This document shows positions 17,793 to 26,556 of a stretch of 64,000 bases of DNA, piece by piece (within the stretch, counting starts at the first letter, position 1; each line of letters opens with the position of its first letter). A model generated the notes under the pieces. The model saw nothing but the letters and a program-made list of their open reading frames with translations, did no database searches and was not told where the DNA came from. The DNA is taken from assembly GCA_902756345.1 (NCBI GenBank), contig CACVQR010000009.1, positions 1 through 64,000 of the forward strand, read 5' to 3'. The translations under genes were made by a program, and so were the position numbers. The DNA is from Fibrobacter succinogenes. GTDB taxonomy: Bacteria; Fibrobacterota; Fibrobacteria; Fibrobacterales; Fibrobacteraceae.

Positions 17793-18994
17793 TGAAGGTT
17801 ATTCTCGCCCTTTCGCTTTTCGCAGCCAGCCTCGGCATCGCATTCACCGCCTGTAGCACAAGTGAAAATTCCGTCACAAACGGCACAGGCAGCAACGCCG
17901 GCGAAACCGAAATTGCCGGCATCGTTACAGCCACCAATCACGGGATGCCCCTCAAAAACGCCGTCGCCCGTGTATGGATTTTAAACGAGGATTCCATGCT
18001 TGTCGCCTACGAAGACTCCCTTGACGACAACGGCATTCTCAAGATTAACTCCGCCGCCTTGAGCGAAAAGAAGGCCCCCGTCCAGCTGCTCGAAATGCGC
18101 TCCGGCGATTCGCTTTCCATTATGCGCTGGGTCGACTTCGAACGCAGTCCGGAGCAGAATCTCGCCATTACCCAAAGTGAAAGCCTGAAAGGCATTATCA
18201 CCAACAACGGTACCGCCGTCGAAAACGCAACCGTAAGCATTCTAGACCAAATCGTCACCACGGACGCACAAGGATACTTTGAATTCAGCGGCTTGCCTGC
18301 AGGCGTGCACTACGCCTTCGTTGAAGGGTATTTCGGCAAATTCTCTTACCAAATGGAAACCGGCCTAAGCGATGGCGCCACGACAAATCACATCAACATC
18401 GCCGACAGCATTTTCACCGTTGTCGAAGACTTTGAAAATTGGAAACACAGGCAGACCTTTATCGGCAAGAGTTTTGGGCAAGGCTGGTGGTTTATTTGCA
18501 CCGACTCCCTGCAAGGCGGGAACAGCCGCGTCGCCGAAGGCATCGATAGCGACAAGATTCTCGTTACCGGCGACAGCGCCAAGAGCGGAAGCAGCCTGCA
18601 CCTGATTTTCGATATCGATCAAGAAACTAAAGGCCATTACGGCGTCGCAGGGTTCTCTATCGGCGACGATTTTGACGAAGACGACATGTTCGCTTTCTAC
18701 GACTTGCGAAGCGCCACCGCCATTTCGTTCGACGCCAAGGGCAGCGGAAAGATTTCGTTGCAAATCACCAAGCGCGGCAACGACGGCAAACGAGACTTCC
18801 ACCAGACCGCCTTCGTGACGCTCAGCGACGAATGGGAACATTTCACTTTTACCGCCGACGATTTCGACACGGAACTTATCGCCGTCAACACCATCAACAT
18901 CTTGGTGACCGAGGACGCAGAGATTTTCTTGGACAACATTCGCTTTGACGGCATTTCGCCGAGCATGTGGCCAAGCCTCGGAATGCGATTCTAA
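17792..18994 (+). CDS. Lipoprotein paired with TIGR02147, CBM11/CIA30-like C-terminal domain
   Basis: A 400-residue lipoprotein. It has a type II signal with lipobox FTAC at about residue 20, a Ser/Thr/Asn spacer, a carboxypeptidase-regulatory-like Ig domain beginning TEIAGIVT, a second Ig-like module (SESLKGIITNNGTAVENATV, about 130-200), and a C-terminal jelly-roll (about 205-395, starting VVEDFENW and ending EIFLDNIRFDG) of the galactose-binding type seen in CBM11/CIA30 proteins. I infer a surface or periplasmic carbohydrate-binding role. It overlaps the regulator gene by one base and precedes the GH5 gene by 26 bases, forming a likely three-gene operon. Confidence 0.82.
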   Translation: MKVILALSLFAASLGIAFTACSTSENSVTNGTGSNAGETEIAGIVTATNHGMPLKNAVARVWILNEDSMLVAYEDSLDDNGILKINSAALSEKKAPVQLLEMRSGDSLSIMRWVDFERSPEQNLAITQSESLKGIITNNGTAVENATVSILDQIVTTDAQGYFEFSGLPAGVHYAFVEGYFGKFSYQMETGLSDGATTNHINIADSIFTVVEDFENWKHRQTFIGKSFGQGWWFICTDSLQGGNSRVAEGIDSDKILVTGDSAKSGSSLHLIFDIDQETKGHYGVAGFSIGDDFDEDDMFAFYDLRSATAISFDAKGSGKISLQITKRGNDGKRDFHQTAFVTLSDEWEHFTFTADDFDTELIAVNTINILVTEDAEIFLDNIRFDGISPSMWPSLGMRF

Positions 18995-19020
18995 AATTTT
19001 CACATATAGGAGTGTGCTTT

Positions 19021-20913
19021 ATGAAAAGAACAAAAATGGCTATTGCAGCCTTGTGCGCTCTCGCTTTTGCAAGCAGCGCGTTCGCCACCATTCAACCCAC
19101 GCGCGTTGGCCCCGTTAGCCAATACGGCGCTTTGCAAAGCGGCAAGAACTCCGCTGGCGAAGGCCGCATTTATGGCAGCGTGCAAGGCGTCAAGGACGGC
19201 GCCGAAGTCCAGGTTCGCGGAATGAGCCTCACTTGGAGTCAGTACTGGCCGTACGGCAGCAGCTTTTACGGGAGTTCCTTTATCGACACTTTGGTTGGCT
19301 CCTGGAACGTTGAACTCGTCCGCTCTGCCATGGGCGTCGTTCCGCCTTGGGGACACGGAAGCTACATGACCCGCCCCGAATATTTCGAATCGCAAATGGA
19401 CACCGTGGTTCAAGCCGCCATTCAAAATGATGTTTACGTCTTGATCGACTGGCACAGCGAAGGCGGCTACTACAACTGCATCCACAAGGGAACAAAGCCA
19501 AAGTACGAATTCAACGACAACAAGACCTGCTTTACCGCAAACGATGCCGCCGCCTTCTTCGGGCGCATGGCTGAACGCTACGGCAAGTACCCGCATGTCA
19601 TTTTCGAAATCTACAACGAACCCGTGAGTGAATCCTGGGCAGACCTGAAAGCCTACGCCGACACGGTCATCAGCGCTATCCGCAAACATTCGAAAAATCT
19701 GGTAATCGTCGGAACCCCGATGTGGTCTTCTATGGCAGGCGATGCCGTAGCTGCCCCCGTACAAGACGATAACGTCGCCTATACTTACCATTTCTACGCC
19801 AACCTGCACCAGACTTCTAGCCATTTGTCCAGTTCCAATAAGGCGATGGAAGCCGGCCTTAGCGTATTCGTAACGGAATGGGGCGGCATTGACGAAATCT
19901 TCACCAAGGAAGCCCACAAGACCGAACTTGAAAAATTCCTCGCATGGACCAACGAGAAGAAAATTTCTTGCGCCAAGTGGGATGTCGAAAAGCCCTTCCT
20001 CGAAAACAACGATGTCGACAATTATATCAAAGAAAACATTTTGCCTGCAAAAACCACTTACCAGAAAAATCTGAGCTGGGAAACCGAAATCAGCGACAAG
20101 TTGCCCAACTTGATTACATACGGCGCCGGCACCGATATTCCGGGCAAGTGGAGCAGCACCAGCGACATCGACGACTACGGCGACGAACAGGGCGACAAGG
20201 GAAACTCCACCTTCACCGACAACTCTACCGAAACTACCGTGAAAATGGACAACATGAAGCTAGATACCGTCGGCACCGGCTTTGATTACGCCCCGTACAT
20301 TCGCGCAGAATACACGTTCGACGGCGAGCCCGATTTGTCCAAGTGCAAAATGGTTAGCTACCGCTACAAAGGAGCAAACCACCAGTTTATCCTCTACTAC
20401 GATTGGAACGCCAGTATCGATGTCTTTGGCGAAGGCGCCTGGGACTACCCCTTTGTCGAAATGCCGTATGCACCCGAATGGGAAACGGTCTACGTAGATT
20501 TAGGCTGGATGATGAGCAACGGCTGGCAGGCAGCACTCCCGCTGACCCCGGTTCTTTCGGCGGCGACCGCGTTCCGCTTTAATGTAACAAACGACTTTTT
20601 TGACACCTCGCTTTGGGTCGAAAACATCAAGTGCATCGAAAGCGTCGAAGGTTACACGCCTGTAAAAATCCCCACAAACACAGACGCCGTCCAAACGCAG
20701 ACTGCAAAGGCAAATTACCGCATAAACACCAACGGTTTGAACATTGTCGCCACCGGCATCAAGAACGGCACGCATTACTCGCTTTCGAACATCCTCGGAC
20801 AAACACTACGTTCCGGCACCGCAAACGCAAGCAGCATTAAGCTGAGCGCACCGCAGGCAGGCCGCTACATTCTCCGCATCGGCAATTCCGTCCACCCGAT
20901 TTCAATCAAGTAA
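19021..20913 (+). CDS. GH5 endoglucanase with C-terminal carbohydrate-binding-like domain and sorting tail
   Basis: A 630-residue secreted cellulase predicted to cleave internal beta-1,4-glucan bonds. It has a signal peptide (about 1-20, ending AFA), a GH5 (subfamily 2-like) barrel (about 35-330) with acid/base E200 in IFEIYNEPV and nucleophile E286 in VFVTEWGG, then a jelly-roll domain (about 375-555, CBM11-like; starts GKWSSTSDIDDYGDE) and a C-terminal tail (SLSNILGQTLRSG ... GRYILRIGN) typical of type IX secretion. AGGAG precedes ATG 19021. Its position behind a TIGR02147-lipoprotein pair without a terminator suggests common control. A terminator follows at 20957. Confidence 0.93.
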   Translation: MKRTKMAIAALCALAFASSAFATIQPTRVGPVSQYGALQSGKNSAGEGRIYGSVQGVKDGAEVQVRGMSLTWSQYWPYGSSFYGSSFIDTLVGSWNVELVRSAMGVVPPWGHGSYMTRPEYFESQMDTVVQAAIQNDVYVLIDWHSEGGYYNCIHKGTKPKYEFNDNKTCFTANDAAAFFGRMAERYGKYPHVIFEIYNEPVSESWADLKAYADTVISAIRKHSKNLVIVGTPMWSSMAGDAVAAPVQDDNVAYTYHFYANLHQTSSHLSSSNKAMEAGLSVFVTEWGGIDEIFTKEAHKTELEKFLAWTNEKKISCAKWDVEKPFLENNDVDNYIKENILPAKTTYQKNLSWETEISDKLPNLITYGAGTDIPGKWSSTSDIDDYGDEQGDKGNSTFTDNSTETTVKMDNMKLDTVGTGFDYAPYIRAEYTFDGEPDLSKCKMVSYRYKGANHQFILYYDWNASIDVFGEGAWDYPFVEMPYAPEWETVYVDLGWMMSNGWQAALPLTPVLSAATAFRFNVTNDFFDTSLWVENIKCIESVEGYTPVKIPTNTDAVQTQTAKANYRINTNGLNIVATGIKNGTHYSLSNILGQTLRSGTANASSIKLSAPQAGRYILRIGNSVHPISIK

Positions 20914-20956
20914 GCAAAAGCCTTTCCCCGATACAAAAGGGAGCAAGAGCAAAATC

Positions 20957-20985
20957 GCCTCGGCATTCGCCGAGGCATCTTTATT
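20957..20985. terminator. Bidirectional terminator
   Basis: GCCTCGGC-ATTC-GCCGAGGC (20957-20976), followed by ATCTTTATTT on plus and GATTTTGC on minus. It separates the convergent GH5 and lipoprotein genes. Confidence 0.8.
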
Positions 20986-20988
20986 TAG

Positions 20989-22233
20989 TTAATCGATAAT
21001 TTGAATTCCTTCGAATACGATTTCGTCTATATCGAGGCGAGAGCCTTCGGATATGAAGACGCTGAATATGCCAATCTCTGTCGAAATTTCGTCCCAAGCG
21101 ACCTGGTAATTTTTGTCGTCCAGAAGCTCGTCACCGGGCCGAAGGACCAATTCCGTCCATTCGTCGTTCGCCGTCGCAATCCACAACGCCTTGTTATAGT
21201 TGTTGTTTTCAAGTTGACGGTAATGTTCAAGCGCAACGGCAAACCGACAGTCCCCGCGAACCTTCATTCGAACCGCAGAAAGCGAGCTCAGGTCATAATA
21301 ACCCGAATCGAGTCCTATATGCGTTCCAAGCATCACGTAGCCTGTATCTTGGATGGTAAACTTTAACGAGAGATACTTCCCGCGAGCACCGTCATCTACA
21401 AGCGCGCCCGCAAAACCGCCGGCACTGTCAGGACTTTCAAAGGTCGCCCCCTTGTGCGGCATGTAGTACCAACCGTAATTCGGGTATTTCTTTGCCAAAT
21501 TATTCAGGTTGTCGCCATCGTCGAAATCTTCGAAGACGTATTCGCGGGTAACATTTGAAATACGGATGAGCGTATCTACAGAAGCACCGGCATCAAGCGA
21601 AACATCGGCAACAGGCTGATCATCCGCAAGAAGCGTATATAGACCCGCCGGAACATGCGAGAATACGAAATCGTTTCCATCATTTTTTGCCCAATAGGGA
21701 GTCGCATCAAGCTTCACGACACTGCGCGAAACTACAGAATCAGAGGCCGCAGCCCCGGTACGCACCGTAAGCGATACAGACGGCAAGAGTTCAATTTCAT
21801 CTGCCAAGGAATCTGCCGCATTGATTTTTGTCCACACCATGAGCGAGGAGTCCTCGCCGGCAATCCCTTCGACATAGCACCTTGCTTTCTGACACTGGTC
21901 AAGTTCTGCCTCGAACTGCACCATTCCGGAATCATCCGCTGTTGCAGTTTCCAGCGCAGTGACATAGGACGGGAAGAACTGTGATACTACTGGGGGCGTC
22001 ATTCCTTTGGACAGCCTTTCCGCAGTAACGTCGCCAAGACGCTGATACAAGGTGACGCGCGCCTGCGGTATAGGCATGTGCGCCCCATCGAATGCAACGA
22101 TGGCGATTCCGTTTGTCGTCTCGCTCGTGGCTCCCGCAGTTTCGGGCCCACTGTCGGAACAGCCCGAAAACATCGTCAGAATTAGGCCGAGCGCGAAATA
22201 AAATAATTTTTGGATCCTAAACACCTGGAGCAT
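20989..22233 (-). CDS. Lipoprotein paired with TIGR02147 copy B, CBM11/CIA30-like C-terminal domain
   Basis: A 414-residue lipoprotein with an N-terminal hydrophobic signal and lipobox MFSGC (about residue 25). It has Ig-like modules (about 40-130, 150-235) and a C-terminal jelly-roll of CIA30/CBM11 type (about 238-412; opens EYVFEDFDDGDN, ends LDIDEIVFEG). Layout and C-terminal domain match the copy A lipoprotein even though sequence identity looks low. The start lies 2 bases after the stop of the upstream regulator gene, so translation is probably coupled. Substrate unknown; carbohydrate binding is inferred from the fold pattern. Confidence 0.8.
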   Translation of the reverse strand: MLQVFRIQKLFYFALGLILTMFSGCSDSGPETAGATSETTNGIAIVAFDGAHMPIPQARVTLYQRLGDVTAERLSKGMTPPVVSQFFPSYVTALETATADDSGMVQFEAELDQCQKARCYVEGIAGEDSSLMVWTKINAADSLADEIELLPSVSLTVRTGAAASDSVVSRSVVKLDATPYWAKNDGNDFVFSHVPAGLYTLLADDQPVADVSLDAGASVDTLIRISNVTREYVFEDFDDGDNLNNLAKKYPNYGWYYMPHKGATFESPDSAGGFAGALVDDGARGKYLSLKFTIQDTGYVMLGTHIGLDSGYYDLSSLSAVRMKVRGDCRFAVALEHYRQLENNNYNKALWIATANDEWTELVLRPGDELLDDKNYQVAWDEISTEIGIFSVFISEGSRLDIDEIVFEGIQIID

Positions 22234-22235
22234 TT

Positions 22236-23084
22236 TTACCGTTCTTCCTTTTTCATCATCGGGAACAACTGAAAATTTAATTGATAAACGCTATCGCATA
22301 TTTGCGCGGGCATCGCATTGACCACATTTACGATGGATTTTCGCGTTTCGGCAAGAATATCGCGGATTTTTTGGATTTGATTCGAGTCAAGCGCCATGGT
22401 AAGCGTGCTTATATCGCGCTTTTCCTTCGGGGTATTGGCAATCGAATCGCGTGCCAATTCCGCGATACAGCCCTGGTAGTCGCTAATGGTTGCACTCAGC
22501 CAATGTTCCTGCGTACGGAGGTGCGCCTCGGTGGGTTCCACGCGGCCATCCTTGCGTTGGCGGGCAAGTCCCAACTGCAACAGCGCCTCAACGGCTTTCT
22601 CAACCTGAGAGGCGGTGAGTTTCGGAATGCATGCCTCGGCGAGTGCGGCGGCATTTTGCGGACCACGATAATCAAAGACATCGAGCGCCGAACGGATCAT
22701 CGGGTAGTACCACTGCTGAAAATAGCGGTAGCGAGCCTCGTCTAGCTCACGGCAGACGGCCGGGCGCATTTTCTGAAGCATCTCAAAATGCTTGCGGACA
22801 TCTTCGTCGGTCTTTGCCTTGCCGTAAGCGACCATCTCGCGGAAGTATTCCGCCTTCGCCTCCTTGAAACGGAAAAATTCAACGAACGGTTCAATGCCTT
22901 TAGAAGACACATGGCGCTTTCCCTGTAAAATTTTTACAAGAAGACTTGCGTCAACGTCCACAGCAGCGGCAAAAACCCGATAGCTGAAGGTCAGATCAAG
23001 CGACTTTTCGAGTTCGTAGAAGTCCTGCAGGAACTTGCGGTAGTCGGTATAGTCGTATATGTTGATTTTATTTCTTGCAAACAT
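22236..23084 (-). CDS. TIGR02147 family regulator (copy B)
   Basis: A 282-residue member of TIGR02147: N-terminal NIYDYTDYRKFLQDFYELE, a helix-turn-helix region with FAAAVDVDASLLVKILQGKR (about 37-60), the middle motif FQQWYYPMIRSALDVFDYRG, and the C-terminal RDISTLTMALDSNQIQKI. It is divergent from the GH26 mannanase and upstream of its lipoprotein partner. A good promoter (23130-23102) precedes it, with a palindrome over the -35 that could mediate autoregulation. Confidence 0.87.
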   Translation of the reverse strand: MFARNKINIYDYTDYRKFLQDFYELEKSLDLTFSYRVFAAAVDVDASLLVKILQGKRHVSSKGIEPFVEFFRFKEAKAEYFREMVAYGKAKTDEDVRKHFEMLQKMRPAVCRELDEARYRYFQQWYYPMIRSALDVFDYRGPQNAAALAEACIPKLTASQVEKAVEALLQLGLARQRKDGRVEPTEAHLRTQEHWLSATISDYQGCIAELARDSIANTPKEKRDISTLTMALDSNQIQKIRDILAETRKSIVNVVNAMPAQICDSVYQLNFQLFPMMKKEER

Positions 23085-23101
23085 GGTTGGCCAGCCCCAA
23101 T

Positions 23102-23130
23102 AATATAGATTCTATTATTGAAATATTCAA
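23102..23130 (-). promoter_or_regulatory. Promoter of TIGR02147 copy B with overlapping palindrome
   Basis: TTGAAT (23130-23125), 17 bases, TATATT (23107-23102) on the minus strand. The 15-base palindrome ATTGAA-ATA-TTCAAT (23117-23131) covers the -35, a usual place for an operator. Confidence 0.65.
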
Positions 23131-23167
23131 TTTTTTTCAATCAATTTTTATCAAAATTTTAAAGACA

Positions 23168-23187
23168 TGTTGACATTTTTGTCCACA
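23168..23187. promoter_or_regulatory. TGTTGACA-N4-TGTCCACA operator upstream of GH26 gene
   Basis: A 20-bp near-palindrome that ends 17 bp before the -35 of the GH26 promoter. The same site with the same spacing lies before the SUMF1-like operon (26466-26485). The position fits an activator. Confidence 0.6.
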
Positions 23188-23204
23188 CACAGCCGAAAAA
23201 AAAC

Positions 23205-23233
23205 TTACTGAAACTCTTTCATGAACATAAATT
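23205..23233 (+). promoter_or_regulatory. Promoter of GH26 gene
   Basis: TTACTG (23205-23210), 17 bases, TAAATT (23228-23233). A moderate -35, consistent with need for activation. Confidence 0.5.
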
Positions 23234-23263
23234 TAAGGCACAATGGTGTATCAAGGAGTTACT

Positions 23264-24919
23264 ATGTTTAAAAGGAAATTGTCCGTCATTCTTGCGGCAA
23301 CCCTCGCAACCACAGCCTTCGCAGCCAAATACGAAGCTGAATCGGCAACCGTATCTAGCGAAGCAAAAATTGTCAACAGCAGCGGCGTCTCTGGCACAGG
23401 GTACGCAAGCCTCCAAGAAGGCTCGATCACCTTCACGGGAGTCACCGCAGAAACCGCAGGCAAGTACACGCTCACCATCCATTACAAGGCGGGCGACTTC
23501 AAGGCAAATTACCTCAAGGTAAACGGAGCGACCGCAGGCACAATCGACTTTGCAGCAACGACCGGATGGGCAGACATCACAACGGCCGTCACGCTCAAGG
23601 CGGGCGCAAACAGTATCGCCATCGAAAAATACTGGGGATGGATCGACGTGGACTACATCGACATTTCTGCCTACGAATCAAAGCCCTTCAAGCTCTCTGC
23701 AAGCCCGGTCACCCCGAACGCGACCGAAAGTGCGGTAAAACTCTACAACTTCTTGCGCGAGAACTTCAGTAAGAAGACGATTAGCGGAATCATGACCGGC
23801 GACATGAGCGGCTACACGCTGGGAGCCGACTTCAAGACCCACGACGACGTAAAGTACATCTACACGCGTACGGGCAAGTACCCGGCGCTCGTCGGTCTCG
23901 ACTTCCTGTTCGCAACTGGCCCGAACGCGTCTCAAGGCTGGAACATGGAATACACCGACAAGGCGATTTCCATTGCAAAAGGCCTTTGGAAGGCTGGTGG
24001 CATTCCCGCATTCACCTGGCACTGGAAAGATCCGCTCGACAAGAAGGACGCCTTCTACATCCAGAGTGCGGCAGGGACCAACGAATATACGGACTTCGAC
24101 TTCTCTACCGGATTCAAGAGCGGCACCACCGAATGGAACACCGAAAGTGCCGCCTACAAGGGAATTGTCGCCGACATCGACCATATCGCCGACTACTTCC
24201 TCGAACTGCAGAAAGAAGGCGTTGCAGGCATATTCCGCCCCCTGCACGAAGCGGGCGGCAAGTGGTTCTGGTGGAGCATCAATTCGGGCGAGCAGTTCGC
24301 GGCCCTCTACCGTCTGGTATTTGACCGCATGGTCAAAGTCAAGGGTGTGAAGAACATGATTTGGGTGTTCAACCCCGAAGGTTCTACCGTCACCTCCTGG
24401 GATCCGGGCAGCGAATACTACGACGTGCTTTCCATTGACATCTATAACAGCGCAAATGACCATTCCAGCAACGCAAGCGCCTTTGACAAGTTCAAGAGTG
24501 CATCGAACGGCACGAAGATCCTCGCTCTCAGCGAAAACGGGCCCATTCCCGACGTGAACAACATGCACACCGACGAGGCCGTATGGAGCTGGTGGATGCC
24601 GTGGTACAGCACCTGGAGCGGAACCTGGCCCGGCCAGACGAAGGATGCCGTGTGGAAGAGCAACATGGGTGACGAACGTGTTATTTCGCTCGAGGACATG
24701 CCCGGCTGGGACAAATACAAACCCAACCAGGATACCTCTACGACGCGTCTTGCAAAGGTGTCGCCGTTCTACGGGGCCGCACAAACAGAAACCATCGGAA
24801 TCTTTGACATGAACGGCCACTATGTGGGACTCACTACGCAGGGACTTCCGCAGGGGCGCTACATCGTACGTCAAAGAATCCAGGGACGCAACTTGAATGC
24901 GGTATACATCAAAAAATAA
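23264..24919 (+). CDS. GH26 beta-mannanase with N-terminal CBM35
   Basis: A 551-residue secreted enzyme predicted to hydrolyse internal beta-1,4-mannosidic bonds. It has a signal peptide (about 1-20, AFA-A), a CBM35-type jelly-roll (about 21-140, starts KYEAESATV, ends WIDVDYIDI), a GH26 barrel (about 150-470) with acid/base E329 in FRPLHEAGGKWFWW and nucleophile E424 in ALSENGP, and a short C-terminal tail (IGIFDMNGHYVG ... GRYIVRQRI) of the type IX sorting kind. AAGGAG (23253-23258) fixes the start at 23264. It is divergent from TIGR02147 copy B, whose product is a candidate regulator. Confidence 0.93.
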   Translation: MFKRKLSVILAATLATTAFAAKYEAESATVSSEAKIVNSSGVSGTGYASLQEGSITFTGVTAETAGKYTLTIHYKAGDFKANYLKVNGATAGTIDFAATTGWADITTAVTLKAGANSIAIEKYWGWIDVDYIDISAYESKPFKLSASPVTPNATESAVKLYNFLRENFSKKTISGIMTGDMSGYTLGADFKTHDDVKYIYTRTGKYPALVGLDFLFATGPNASQGWNMEYTDKAISIAKGLWKAGGIPAFTWHWKDPLDKKDAFYIQSAAGTNEYTDFDFSTGFKSGTTEWNTESAAYKGIVADIDHIADYFLELQKEGVAGIFRPLHEAGGKWFWWSINSGEQFAALYRLVFDRMVKVKGVKNMIWVFNPEGSTVTSWDPGSEYYDVLSIDIYNSANDHSSNASAFDKFKSASNGTKILALSENGPIPDVNNMHTDEAVWSWWMPWYSTWSGTWPGQTKDAVWKSNMGDERVISLEDMPGWDKYKPNQDTSTTRLAKVSPFYGAAQTETIGIFDMNGHYVGLTTQGLPQGRYIVRQRIQGRNLNAVYIKK

Positions 24920-24949
24920 CTATTGAGTCGGTTTCAACGAATTTTACAG

Positions 24950-25012
24950 GCGACGCGAAAAAAATGAATGCACAACGGGGGTTGGAGTTTATTTTTTGAG
25001 CGTCGCTTTTTT
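24950..25012 (+). terminator. Long-loop terminator after GH26
   Basis: GCGACGC (24950-24956) and GCGTCGC (25000-25006) followed by six T. The 43-base loop is unusually long, so efficiency is uncertain. Confidence 0.5.
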
Positions 25013-25026
25013 AAATTGGAGTGTTT

Positions 25027-26391
25027 ATGGGTTGTTTTACTTTAAAAATGGCGAACACAACCGCAGCTTTTTTGTTATGCGGAATGTGCGCCTCTTACGG
25101 GATTACCCCGAACAAGTTGGTTTCTGGCGGTTTGCCGGCTCATACAGGAGCCACAACGACAGATTACCTGACGGACGGTTACTTGACCAACTGGAAGAGT
25201 AGCAGCGCCAAGGAAATCGCGTTGAACGTGGGCGAAGGCCCCCAAAAGCTCTTGATCAACTGGGAATCGTTCGGCGATTGTGCCTGGGCGACCGATTTCA
25301 CGAGCGGTTGCGGGCACTCGGGAGTCGCACTCTCGAATTTCAAGATTTTGACCTCCGCAAATTCCACTGACGGTAGCGACGGCGATTGGGAAGTTGCAGC
25401 CACGATCGTGAATAACCCCGTAATGGCACGCGGTGTAACTATTGACTTTGCGGGCAAATCCTGGTTCAAGTTCGCAAGCGAAGGCGATGTGGGCCAGATT
25501 CTTGAAATTGAAGCCTTTGACATGAGCAATGGCGGCACCGACACTTGGTTCTTTATGGGCACGAGCATCAGCCAGATGGGAATCAAGCAACAGGATACCG
25601 ATTCGACCACGGCGCAGCTCATTCACGCAAGATTCCCCGAATACACGCCCGCCATGTTGCGCGGAGGCATCGGCTGCATCAACAGCACCGAAGTCGTGGA
25701 ACACCTGAACGAATACCTGGAATATGCCGGCAACGTCAAATTCTGGGCCATCGAAATGGGCACGAACGACGCCTGGGGCGGTGGCGACTGGAACCTCGAC
25801 ACGTACAAGAAGAACATGCAGACGATTATCGACTCTGCAAAGGCTCACGGAATCACGCCCGTGATTGCACGGATTATAGCAACCGATTCTGCAAAGGCGG
25901 GCTGGCAAATCAATCCGGCATTTTTGAAGGCCGTAGACAAACTTGTCGAAGACAACAATCTGCCTGCAGGCCCCGATTTTTACGCCTACTTCAAAGAGCA
26001 TCCGGAACAACTCGCCAGCGACGGTGTTCACCCGAATGGCGAAACGAAGGGCGGGCAGGCAATGCACCACCTATGGGCCGAAGCGCTCGCTCCCTTGTAC
26101 GCTGCAGGCGATACCGCAACCACAAAGCCAGACTCCACCACGGCTTTAAAAGTTGCGAGCAAGTTTGTCGCACCTCGAATTTACGCACAAGGCAAGAATA
26201 TCTTCGTTGAAGGCAACTTACTAAATGTAACCTCCGTCACCCTTGTTTCTGCAACGGGGCAAATTGTTTCCCAAAAGGCCCTTTCTAAGAATTACGGACA
26301 AGTGCAATTCGAAAACCTTCCGACGGGCCAGTACATAGCCATCATCCGAGGCCAAAACGCAGTCCAGACAAGTACCGTACAGGTAAAGTAA
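25027..26391 (+). CDS. Secreted SGNH/GDSL-type carbohydrate esterase
   Basis: A 454-residue protein with an N-terminal signal (about 1-25), a beta-rich domain (about 30-170, possibly carbohydrate-binding), an SGNH hydrolase domain (about 172-345) and a C-terminal sorting-type tail (LLNVTSVTLVSATGQIV ... GQYIAIIRG). Family blocks visible are the nucleophile region FFMGTSISQMG (GTS rather than GDS), the block II glycine GGIGCINS, the block III GTND, and SDGVHPNGET with the catalytic Asp and His. Such enzymes often remove acetyl groups from xylan or pectin; the exact ester is not deducible. GGAG (25018-25021) supports ATG 25027. It follows the GH26 gene after a weak terminator and ends with a strong one. 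Confidence 0.87.
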   Translation: MGCFTLKMANTTAAFLLCGMCASYGITPNKLVSGGLPAHTGATTTDYLTDGYLTNWKSSSAKEIALNVGEGPQKLLINWESFGDCAWATDFTSGCGHSGVALSNFKILTSANSTDGSDGDWEVAATIVNNPVMARGVTIDFAGKSWFKFASEGDVGQILEIEAFDMSNGGTDTWFFMGTSISQMGIKQQDTDSTTAQLIHARFPEYTPAMLRGGIGCINSTEVVEHLNEYLEYAGNVKFWAIEMGTNDAWGGGDWNLDTYKKNMQTIIDSAKAHGITPVIARIIATDSAKAGWQINPAFLKAVDKLVEDNNLPAGPDFYAYFKEHPEQLASDGVHPNGETKGGQAMHHLWAEALAPLYAAGDTATTKPDSTTALKVASKFVAPRIYAQGKNIFVEGNLLNVTSVTLVSATGQIVSQKALSKNYGQVQFENLPTGQYIAIIRGQNAVQTSTVQVK

Positions 26392-26422
26392 AAACACAAA
26401 TCTTCTTAAACCAAACAAAGAG

Positions 26423-26449
26423 GCACTCCGAACGGAGTGCTTCTTTTTT
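26423..26449 (+). terminator. Rho-independent terminator
   Basis: GCACTCCG-AA-CGGAGTGC (26423-26440) then TTCTTTTTT. Ends the SGNH esterase transcript. Confidence 0.88.
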
Positions 26450-26465
26450 AAAGCGCAGACATAGG

Positions 26466-26485
26466 TGTTGACATATTTGTCCACA
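26466..26485. promoter_or_regulatory. TGTTGACA-N4-TGTCCACA operator upstream of SUMF1-like operon
   Basis: Identical half-sites to 23168-23187, with spacer TATT. It ends 17 bp before the -35 and 40 bp before the -10, exactly as at the GH26 promoter. Confidence 0.6.
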
Positions 26486-26502
26486 GTAAAAGAATAAATA
26501 CA

Positions 26503-26531
26503 GTCTTTTCCTTTTAGTTTAAGTTTATATT
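26503..26531 (+). promoter_or_regulatory. Promoter of SUMF1-like operon
   Basis: GTCTTT (26503-26508), 17 bases, TATATT (26526-26531). The -10 is good and the -35 poor, as expected for an activated promoter. Confidence 0.5.
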
Positions 26532-26556
26532 AGAACCGGTTAAGGATGTAGACTCG

